Assembly (NCBI RefSeq): GCF_023101765.2
Contig: NC_064220.1
Location: 10,168,001 to 10,232,000, forward strand
Origin: Spodoptera frugiperda
Lineage: Eukaryota; Arthropoda; Insecta; Lepidoptera; Noctuidae
Direction of reading: 5' to 3'
Length of the DNA stretch: 64,000 nucleotides
Below, in pieces: positions 28,201-40,200 of this stretch (positions within the stretch are counted from its first letter, which is position 1; every line of letters starts with the position of its first letter). Below the pieces are notes generated by a model. It did no database searches, was not told the DNA's origin, and saw only the letters and a list, made by a program, of their open reading frames with translations. The translations under genes were made by a program, and so were the position numbers.

Positions 28201-31200
28201 GTAGCGTTTTAAAATTCACCTTGTAATCGTGAATGAATATTTTCGGGCCCAAAGTTGTGGTAATGGCTCGCAAGAGAAATGTGATCGATACATTCGAGAT
28301 AAATGAAATATGGGAAACGTAAGTTTTATTTTACGAGCTGATTCGAGGCGTGAGATAGGTCGACATCAAAATTAAACTGAATTTGCTTTTTAATTAAGCC
28401 GTTTTGGTTAATCCTCGTATTAAAATGAGGGCAGTGAAATAAATTGTGAACAACGTTATTTTCAACGTGTACACACCAGAATGTGAGCCATGTTTTAAAA
28501 TTCCATTGGCACTTAAGCCTGGTATTAAAATCCGATTGTCATAAAACGACTTGTATAAATCTATAAAAATGTTGACGGCACTCGGGTCGTTGGGGTCACG
28601 AGCATATCGCATTCCACTCGACAATACTTGTAACATATATTTATCTTGGACGAGATCTACTTCGAAGTTTTATGGGAAAATTCCAACATAGTTGATATGT
28701 TACGTTTATTGACTACTGACGTAAGCTGCTTTGAGTTTTGTAATTATCTACGAGACAGAATTACTGTGTCAACGTTTATGAGAAATAGTTTACGAACCAG
28801 TAGTTTAGTGTCTTCGTTTCTATCGTATTCTTTAGCGTGATCATAATCATTATCTTTTGTTGTTTGTGTATTCAAAGAATCAGAAACAATGTTTATTAAA
28901 TCAATACAAATGTGTATCCATGGGCGACTCCCCTTCATTAGATTTCCTGGTTTAAATAATGCGCAAACCTTTGAAAATATTTTGTTACGATTTACACTAT
29001 AATACATATACACGTGTTAATATTGCGTGTTTTATGCAAATTGAAGGACAATGTATGAGTAATATGAGCCGGTATGCGAGAACAATGTAAAATAAGTTAA
29101 ATGACATTGAATTATCCACCAGAGCGCCGAGGATGCCGTACAATTCAAAAGAGGATTCTTAACGTCCAATTTACATGGACCGGTATTTTTAAATATTTTA
29201 AAAATAATTATTACATACGTGCAGGCTACTGTAGATAAATTACTGGTTGTTCTTTGCCCAATAATTGTAGGCTGGGGGTATGAACAGAAATGTTGCGCTA
29301 ATATTATACCTGTTTGGCGCATCTGGTTCGTCTCTTGGAAGATTTAAGAGTGTATCGGAATTTTCTGGGAGTGTTTTGGATTTTCTCTCTTTATTTTTGT
29401 CTGAGTTTATTATTATACTTACATTTTTAGCAATAACTTTGGTGTGATGCAACGTTCTGTTAATGTTTTCTAAGTTTGGATGTTTTGTTGTATGAGGAAT
29501 GCTAAAGTTACCCCAATATCAACATTCAGGCCCAACCCTAGTCGTAAACCGAAGAATTCTCTTGATAAACATTCCATGCGTTATTTTAAACCAGTGACAT
29601 TACCACACTCTTTTGACCCGATGCTTTCATGCTTCATTATAATTATAGACGCGTTCCTAACTTTTTAAAATGTTTTTTCTTCATCGTGCGCATAGGCCGG
29701 TACAGTTAATGACACCATCTGTCAAAGATGTATGCAGTTAAAGGTCAGACTTGTCTATTCGATTATTCTGATATTTCGTTACATAGTGTATAAAGAAATT
29801 AACATTTTCTTTGTTGAAATTAAGTGTAGTAATTGTTTTTTTCACATACTCTATTATACTTAATTCTCTAGTCATGCTAGACTACGTATTTGTTTAGCCC
29901 GAGGCCTTTGATGATCTGCTATTATTACACGGAGTGAAAGTAAAGCTTTTTATAAGTTCCTTATTGAACGAAATGTGAAATGGTAATTAATTATGTAATG
30001 TTACTATCTCTTAAATTGTGTAATTACATTGCTTATTAAATATAGATTACGAGGCGAATGAAGTGGCTTCTACACTTGCTTGATTTATAGTTAATCTAGA
30101 ATGCATCATTATAACATTCAGTTGATCAAAATGACATCCAAACTTGAAAATTCCTAACAGTATTACTTGGAATTTAAATCTCAAAATTACTACATAATAA
30201 GATTACTAAAAGGACATCATAACTTATTGATAGCTGCTTACACGGTGAATATCTCAAAGCTGGTAGTTAATACAAAGGAACATTTAACATTATCTAATCT
30301 CAGCGTAACTCGGTAGTCGAAACACATTGTCCTTTTTAAATCTCAGTCATAAAATAAAACAAGTTTGACGTGGTACTCAGGGGCCGGCCCTCCGATGATG
30401 TAAATGAACCAGTAGTTGAAATCAAGAAAGTAGAAGTATTAAATATTAGAATTTGAGAGACCAAGAGTGTTAAACTAAAGATTTTATGATTGGCTACTTA
30501 ATGCAAGTGTTCAAAATGATTTAAAATATGATTATGAATTGACGTTGAATTAAAATGATGAATTACTAATTGACGTTAAGTCTCAAGTAAAGCCTAATAA
30601 TGAAATTAATAAAACCATGCATTGTTTTATTCCTGATAATGATACCAATGATATTGCCCGATCAATATGTGAAGTGACAGACAATATTGAAGAAGTGCAT
30701 TCTTTACATTCCACTACTAAAGTAAAAAATAACGATAAAACAAAAAGAAATCCATGTCCTATCTTATTTGTATTCACCCACATGACATGTCGGTCGTGCA
30801 TCAACGATGGAATGCGTGCTCCAATCATAAGCGGATGACATGAATCCTGCCGTCACATTTTTAAGTAACACTCTAAAATGTTTCAACACGAATTGAATTA
30901 TGGACATTACACTTTTACATGACTATCTCTTGAGTCATAACTTCATTTTGGATTCGGATTCCATTAGTCTTTAAGAGAATTTCAGTTTTCGTTTTTGAAA
31001 CGATTGGTGTCTGAAGTTTTTTTGTTAACCTTTGGTCGAACGAAGATTTATTAAAAAAATATCCTACGTAAGTCCAGCTTGAACCTAAATGGTGAGTTGA
31101 TGGCTATAGGTCCATAGCAACACGTACAATAACGCGGGCAGGGCTGAAGGACGGGGAAGGCTGTCCCGGCCCGTCCTCGACCCGGCGAGCGACCTCAGCG

Positions 31201-34200
31201 CGTGCGCCCATTGTTTCACCGCCCGGCTAATGTTACACCCGTCGTAAACTTGCGTGCGCGCACCGTGACCAACGCTCCCACTCAACGTGGACACATTTTC
31301 ACATTTTACGAATTTGCATGCCTGTTTTTCCAGTAATCTGAAATTATTAAACTTGGTTCAGGATGCCGTTAGTTGACTTTAAAGCTGTTCAGTATCATGT
31401 TGCTAAGAGCGTTCTGTGTTAGGCTTTACATCCCGGGTTGTATTATGAATTGACAGATATTACACTATTTTTAACAATCCTTCAACATTACCTATCCAGA
31501 ATGAAATGAATGTTCAATAAGTCAGTTTTACTCCACATGCCCCACATATTACCTCTCAAGCAGTATTTTCGCGAACGAAATTCCTAAGGATTCTCATTCT
31601 TGCTTTTTTTGCACGGGCATATCAATCTGGATGTTAATCGGGCGAGTTCGTGTCGTCCCGGCGTAGGTACTTCGTGCCCACACGAGCTGGCTGCTCGTAA
31701 CCTGAGATTGTTTTCGAAGCGGGAGACGCGTGCGCACAGGACGACCTCCGCACTGGACCTTGGAGTAGGGTTACCCAAGTGTTTTTCTTAAAACTTCACT
31801 TCAGCTTCGTTAATAAAACTTTTCTTCCAGAATACATCTTTTGTAACAAAATCAATTCGTGACTTAGCCCTAAAATCTAAAGCTTTAAAATTTTTAACTG
31901 GTTCTTTTAAACAATTTGGAAATTTCAGATTCGATTTGTGCACGACGTTAGTGTGGCTAAATCTTTTGTTTGGTAACCCTACATTGAATACTCACGCAGT
32001 CGCAATTATGTGTATTCATGCTTTTAACCGCGTTTGCGTTACGCGAGCTATGCGCATGTGGGCAGTATTTAGTACAACAATATGAATAAGTATAAACTTG
32101 AAACGTACACAAATAATACCACGAAGTATGTCCTTAATTCTGGATTTACTCGCAGCCTTTTATAGGCCTTTACTTCCTACGCATTTGTAAGATTACCTTC
32201 CTTCAACATTTCCTGCAAAAAATAATGGTATTGATCACCAAACCGAAAGATATCTACTTAATCATGCTGTCATTATGGTTTTATTGAGGCTTCAATTGCT
32301 AAAATCTCTTTAAGACTGTTACTAGTTGATTAGTATAGTTAAAACATTTCCTCCTTTCACGTATCGAACCACATTCTATGCATTACCGACCCGGATCAAT
32401 CGTAGATCTATCAACATCTTCAAGTGGGCAGTTACAACGACCTCATAAAGGGATGCTTAACGCGTTGCCTCGGGTTATAGTATTTGTCCGTCTTCGTGCT
32501 TACCTACTAAAGGCACACGCGTGATTTACGAGCTTGTTACCTATAGTGTAATTTACCTGTACCAAGTAAATTGTAATTCTGTTGATTTTCTATTTTCGTT
32601 GAGCAAAATTGATGATCGTGGAAGTGGTGTTCCAGGAGATCAATCTTTGGCTATACATACAACAATTATGTGTTTACGTTACACTGGAGGTAATTTAGTG
32701 GCTGATTCTTAGAAAGCTTCTTTTTCAAAATAAAAACTCGCCTAGGAATGTCCATCATTTAACTGAAACTCCCGCGGGTTTTTTCCTTGCGTCCTCGTCT
32801 CTAGCAGACGTCGGTGCGTTCTTCCACACAACGGCGGTGCCTGTGCTATGAACAAACGTATTTATTGTATGGATGGCACGCGAATTCCTGGAACTCACGA
32901 TTCCCATCCACGACAAAGGATCTCTGTGTTTTTTTTTTCAACCATTTCTCACGAGGGTGTTCGCCGGTTTGTTTTTTTTTTCAACAAATTCCAGAAATGT
33001 TTACGTTATGAAGGTCGGAGGTAGATCTGCATCCCAACCGAGTATTTTTGTTTTGTTTCTCCTTTTTTCTTTGTTAAATAAGTGCTAAGTGTTTTTCGTT
33101 GGGATTGTGCCGTTTGTTGCCTGGTACTCAGAACTATTCGTACGATTCTTACTAAACAATACGATTAGTTATGGAGAAATACCTGCTCTTAAAATTACTC
33201 TTCCAAATGTATCAATATGAACAGGTATAGAAGTAGCGGTAACTATCAAAATGTTATTATAAATTATGGAAGTACCTATACCTACATAGTTGGTTAAAAC
33301 GTCCGCCAACCTTTGTAAGGACAGTGATGAATGTCATTTCATAAAGTTTAGTGCGAGCAATTATCTAGTAATAGCCACTTTGCCAGCGGACTGGCGTTCC
33401 AAGCTGATAGGTTGATTACTATAAAAATATTTATGGAATTGATAATAGGCGTATACTATGAAATGAATTTTGTAATAGGGTACACTGAACCGTGTTAGGA
33501 GTTAAGCAGATTTCTTCGATTTCAACTCTTTAATATTATTCTCTTTTAAAATTACCAGTTTGCTTAATGTTTTGTGAAATGTAGGCCAGTTGAATGATGT
33601 TAGATAACTATTGTTTAAGATTTTACTGTTTCTAAGAAATGCGTAATCGATTTGCTATACCTTGTACAAAACATTTGTAAGAATTCTTTACGCGGTGACA
33701 TTGTATGACGTTATTAATCCTATTTCAGTCGTCATTTATACTTGTTAAAGTAAACTTGAACAAAATCTCGTTGTAAATAAAGTTGCCGCGTCTGCGCGCG
33801 AGTGAATCTATGGCGCATTCCACGCCCGTAACACCGGGAGCGGTTGGACCCAATAATAAGAATATGAGCGTAAAAAACGAATACGTCAAACCGCGTGTTT
33901 CGTGCGCCCGCGCGCCTCGCCCGCCCCTCCACCGCCTTCTGTCATATTATTTTTTTACCATCGTTTTTTCTTTTCCCCCTGGAAGGATAATCGTGTATAA
34001 CGCTAGACCGCATTCGACTCGAGTTTATTAATATGAATATTCGGTACATTCTTCTCTTTGTGTGTATGTCTGTATGTATGATGGATGAGATTAAACTCGC
34101 ACTCGTGTGAATGCATGTCCTTGATTTTTTTTTCTTGTATTGATAGTAAGTAACATGTCTTTTTTTGTTCAGCTCTTACAAGATACAGTCGTTTTTGTAT

Positions 34201-37200
34201 ATTTTATTTTCCTCGTGAATTTTATGGTGTCCACTTTTAATAACGTTTACGGGGAATTGTCAATTAAAATTCCTGTGTTATCCGACATTTGACACTTGCG
34301 ATAATAAAATTCATTTATATTGAATTGTTATGATGCTGAAGTAGGTTATTAGACTTTAGTACTGTTGTTTGGTAATTCGATATCTGATTACCTTATTAAA
34401 AAGTAATGTATTCATAGTAAAATAATTTATTTTCTTTCGTTGAATGGAATTATAATAATGTGTTTAATGTATCGGCAATTTTCGTCTCTACGTTACTAGC
34501 ACAGATAGCGGTGCTGTTAAGGCTTCGACTTTGACGCGAGTGGTCGTGAGTTCGATTCTGGCATGGTTCCACAGTCAGTGCGCTATGTAGCTACTGTCTT
34601 CTAAGAACATGCAACAGTAACATGTGTGTCCTCTCTTCAAGGTTTCTTCTACTATAGAAATTGCCTTAGTAGGACACATATGACATTTTATTACTCAACT
34701 TTTTATTTTTTTCCCTTCACAAACATTCATATCACTTTTTGTAATTTTTATATGTCGCTTACAAGTATGTTTCTGCTTCCATTCCAAGTATAAACCAATT
34801 ATGTATACTATTTTAATAACAAATATGTTTATTTATTTAAAACAAGGACAATATTTGCGTAAATATAATGTTATTGGTATGCTAATAAATGACTAAATGA
34901 AATTAATAATTCTATATCTGTTTTCTTCTTAATAGGCATTATTATGTATAAAATATAGGTAATATAATTGTTATTTCCGTCGTGTGTATTATTTATAGTA
35001 ATATTTATTAGTAATTCGGTATTTATTAACTTTTTTATAATAGATTTTATACCTATATAAAACAATGAATTTTCGTAGTCGTGTCGGTCGCGTCGCAACA
35101 GCGTCTTATTATGTTGTAATAGTAATAATTTCTGTAATATGGTAATGTCGGTGCATGCCCGTGGGCTTGCTTCTTGCAGGAGATTGCTCTCGGAGGGGCC
35201 CGTGGCATCTCAGCCTTCGGAACGCGAAGACATGTCCACATTTATTATTATTCACATAATTTTTCATTCTAATCCGCACATCTGGTAAAAAATGTAAATA
35301 TACATAATACAATGGCCTTATCGACATTTTATTATAATTATAAATGTTTATATAATATATTATAATGTATAATCGCGACTCTTCTCTCGATATAACCACA
35401 TTATATTCAACGTAAACAACATTGAAGCGTAGTCTCGGACACCTGGTTTCTTACCTTGTTTTATAAAAAGGTACATTTTTATCAGAAAATCAGCAATTTG
35501 TTAGTACGGAGCAACAATAGCGTAGGAAAGTTACACGGCTTGTCCGGTCTATGGTCATCGGAACGCCGAAGGGAAGGCAGGCGTGAGGCATCTCAGGAAT
35601 TTTAATCGTATCCAAGTCTCCGGCCTCCGCTCGCTATCCGAAAGCAATAAAAACAAAACTTGGAGCCCCGACCAACGTGAATTTTGGATATGGCCTGCCA
35701 GTATCTAGCAAGACCTTCGGATTCACTTGTTTCGTGAACGTCCATTGTTTTTATCTAGCGTTCAATTCAGAAAAAATGTTCCGTATTGTTCCATCATGCT
35801 AATTCGAAAAATAATTAGATGAGCATGCTTTAGAATTAAAATATATTATTGTGTGAATTGGTTTGGAGCAAAAAATTAGGAAATAATTTTTCATCTTCTT
35901 GGTTTATCGTTACACGTGTAGCACTTAATGTTATTAAATTAATAAATAGATATTTTCGAGAGGGAAGAAAACTCGAATGTGTCGGTCGTTTACAGCAGAT
36001 AGGCAACGAAAAGAAAAAGACGTAAAATTAGTTCCGTAGGCTGCAGGTGTGATAGAGACAGCTATATAAGTAAACGTGTATAAGAAAGAGAGAGATGCAA
36101 GTATGGTAGAGTGAGTCGAAAAGCAACCGGTCCAGGGTAGGCAGATGCTCTCACTAGAAACCCCCACGGCAAACTTACAGATTCCAACAATAAGAAAATA
36201 ATTATTAAAAACAATTCCTGTTAAACCTTTATCCAGATTCTGAGTTTCGCATGGGAAATAAAATTACCTCACGATGCCTATGTATGGGGGTTTATCTCAT
36301 ACACACTCTTGGTTACAGCCTGGGTATGTTCTAGTCTAGGTACTAAATCTCACACTAAAAGATTTTGTTGATATATAACTCAAAGGCCTACATGAAAGGG
36401 TTCTGATGAGGCTAATCCTGCCAGGGTTGGTAAGTGCCGGATGGTGAAGGGGAAAGAGAACTGTAGGTTCTACTGTTATTAAATCATGATGATTTTCATT
36501 ACTAGAGATTTTATATACTAGTCAGTACGTGGTGTAGTTTACCTACGTACAGTTCGTGATGGTATGTGCTTTATTAGTCTATACATATCTTATCAGTTTT
36601 AACTTAAAACTAAACCATTCACGTCACGACATCGCCTCATAGTAAGGAGAAAATTGGCCTGGTTTTAAGATTCTTCATTCAGAAAAGCATGACACTACCT
36701 CAGGGTATTAAAATGTTTAATTCAAATCTTAGAATTTAGTCTAATGCATTAGAGAAAGCATTATCTAGCACCCAAATACTAAGTTAATAATGATAGAATA
36801 ATGGAATATTTCTTCAGTAATGTACAGTAATACGAATTCAGGTCTAGATTCCTTTCCATCATAATCACACCTAATTTGTTGACTCACACTAATTTCGTGC
36901 TCTTGAATCTCGTATAAAACGAAATTCCTACGAAAATCGAGTTCAGTATAAAAACTAGTTATTGTAGATACATTATCCGTGTTATTTTCGTCATTACCTG
37001 AATTTTTACCGGTATTTGTTAGCAAAAAAACATATGGTGCTATTAGTCGTAGGTACATACCGCACGGAGGAATGTTGGCACCGTACCAAATTACCTGTCT
37101 GTACACCATCAACTCGTTAACGTTGAGTTTTATGAATTAAATTGTCTATGTTGTAGCCAGCCGAGAGAGCGTTATACTTATCCCAAGCTAATACTCGATA

Positions 37201-40200
37201 ACATTGAATTTTAATGGCTCCCGAACAAAAGACCATAACAAGAATACATTTATGGAAGAACATTTTTAAAATGCTTGCATTGTATTCAATTCATGGTATG
37301 ATATTCATAATGTATTTTACATAAAATCACATTGCAGAACAACGTGTTCGCGTGTCTATTGAAAAATCAAACATGCGCGCACATGTGTGGCTTTAGAATT
37401 ATGCGGTTAGTTAGATAGAAAAAATGCAAGGTATTCCATCGTACCAGCGTGAGAATAGCTCCGCTGCTATGGCATCGATCGAAAAACACTTTACGTGAAT
37501 TCACTTGCTTTTAATTTTTTTCTCACTTCCGAGGCTCAGGTCAATACGAAGGCTCGGAGTCGGGACGGGATTGCAAATGCGTGTAAAGGAATTCCGGAAC
37601 AAAAATGTGCGCGTCTACCTGCAGCCGGCAGATGCGCCCTGAGCCCCCGCTCCCCGCCCCTCGCATGCCGCCATTAAACCATGTAAATTGATTACGTGGA
37701 AAATCTGAGAAAATCGCGCGCTAAGTACTGCAGGCGCGTGACCGCTACATGGCCAGTGTCACATGTGAAATTGCTCGGCTTTTTTGCATTCCGCAGCGCT
37801 GTTGTCGACGCGGTCATCCTTGGATTGCTGCGATTACGATTGTTTATCGCCGCCTAGTTAACGAGCCTAAGCTGATTCCGAATAATTAAACAACTGTTAC
37901 GTTTAGGGTTGCCACTTTATAGCTTACTATTACTAAGAACATTAACTGTTGTGAGCTTTTATGGTAGCAATGAAGCAGGTAGACTAGCTGCGGATGTTTC
38001 TTTAATTTATCTTGTAGATTGAATTAAATCAGTATTGCCAATTTTGACTTCTTTAGAATTTAAATAGTCGCTACCAAATATGCGCATGCAATTTACGTGC
38101 CTTACTTTGGGAATTAGACATTCCTGGGCAGAGTTAAGCAGAGATTAGAGGCAATCCTTTAAATTATACTGAATTGATTAAAATCCAAATCATAAAATTA
38201 GGTATGTGAATTATTTCGCGTGAGGGGATGAGGTCAGTGATGGTCCGTTAGTAAGTCTCCGCGCGCCGACACCTCGGCGGGCCGTGCGTTTCGATTCGAC
38301 GAACTTATTACGACAGATGGCCGCGGCCCGGGAGGCGGGAGCGCCCGCGGACCCCGGCCCTTCGGAGAGATCGACCTCCGAAATGCGCCCGAGATTGCAT
38401 TCTTTCGGCGGCGCGGGCGCATTCCACTGCGCGCCATCCGAGCTCCGCGCGCCCGCGCCAGTCGACGCGCGCCCTTTTGGGGGTTAAGATGTGTCCGTTG
38501 CGGCGAGCGCTCACTATGTGGTCCCAGCCGCCTCCCCCAGAACCCGAAACGCAGACGGTCCGCGAGCGCGCGCACACCTGGTGCCGCGGTTGTTTCGGCA
38601 GCCGACAACTTGCGCGCATGGTGCGCCGGCCGCCCGAGTACGGCGTCCGCGTCGACCCGACGTCCGTCCAACCCGCCGGCTTGCGCGTGCGCGACGAACC
38701 CCAGTACCAGAACATCGACGAGATGCGCAAGCGACCCGAGTACGCTAACCTCGACGAGATAAGTCGCGAGTTCGGTTACCGGCTCTGCCCCGAAGGTCAG
38801 AACCTCGAGGACGAAGCTATTTACGAAAACATACTCTCAGTGCGTCAGATCCGTTCCGCGGAAGTGCGTTTAGTGCCTGTGTCTGAAGTGGCGTACTACG
38901 AAGGTCAAGGTTACGTGGCTACGCAGGTGCTCAGCAGGAATGGGACCTTCCCGCAGTGTCCTCCACACACCTGGAGCCGTCTGCAGCAAGCATGCAGGCT
39001 CAATGGATCGCTGCGGCTTTTCACTGTAAATGTCACTTGTTTCTCCACTCGAAATATGTACTCATTACACCAAGCATTTGACGTCATTGCTTCGAATACA
39101 ATGTTCATATCTAAATAATGATTTTTTAGAGAACAGGATATAACCGTACGATGTTTCGTTGATGTTTTTACACGGATTCCAAAGTAAAAAAGTCATTGCC
39201 CAACTCATAATACCGTATTTAACGTTGGGAGCAAAAAATGCCTGTTTCGGTATTCTGATCTAATGACTCGTTAATTTTGTATGTGACTTGATGAATTTAG
39301 TATGGACTTGCGAGGTATTTTAACTTTATCTTTGAGAATTCTTAGTTAATTATTGGGTTCCATTATTATTTTATGATGTTCGCATTCTAGCACATGTCTA
39401 ATCTTGGTTGTATAGAACTTTTTTGCTATAGTAAAGTTTGTTTTAGTTGCTAACACTATATTTTACGGTTTTGTTAAATATTGAAAGAGCTGTTGAACGA
39501 TGACTGGCGGATAACACCTCTAGATATGTCCATGGACGTTTAACCATCGATGTAATAAGATAATTTTTCACAGTCAATCAAACATTTAATAGTTATAAAA
39601 CTTGACGGGGAACATCTTCGAGTACTACCAACCAGTAGCGATATAATTAACTTTTTATTATGCACCTTTGTCTCGTAATTCAATCAAAATTTTTATGTTG
39701 CCAACAAAAACTTACCTCTGTGGAACTCATCAACATAATAGCGTACCCTTTTAAAAACAAATGAGCTCCGATGAACTCTGATTTTTATCTTTAAAAGAAA
39801 TTAAATGGTTTAGGCACTTGATTACTCTTGGAAATTGATTTTTAAAGTACAACAATGGTTTTGGTGTATTGGTAATCTTTATATTTCTATAGTTTATGTT
39901 AGCATTACTTGGGTTCTACACTATACGGGGTGTAAACGGAACGCTCCCGAACGCTGCTAATAGGTGATGTTAAAAAACTAAAAATTAAGGAATTAAATGT
40001 TCATTTTATGTAAAATACTAGTATGCTTAAGACTGAAAATATGAATAAAGGGAAAACTGAAACGATACAAATTATAATAAAAACAAAAGATTTTTGCAGC
40101 GTTTTTCGCCCTGTATATGCGCACATCCTTCGTTTCAAGTTTAGTATTCTATAGGTTAGTCTAGTCGTTCGATTTAACACATTTAAACCAAAATTTTATA

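Noticed and set aside
28394..28636. Minus-strand frame of 80 codons (RYARDPNDPSAVNIF...)
   Set aside because: Looks slightly protein-like but has no recognisable domain, no neighbours and no splice support. It may be an old transposon fragment.
34549..34560. B-box-like sequence that might mark a tRNA gene
   Set aside because: No acceptor stem or full cloverleaf could be drawn, and a long non-tRNA tail follows, so it is treated as a SINE.
38234..38671. 145-codon open frame on the minus strand
   Set aside because: It lies opposite the CpG-rich block and reads Arg/Ala/Pro-rich, as expected from GC composition. The + frame shows better motifs and a coding-to-noncoding change.
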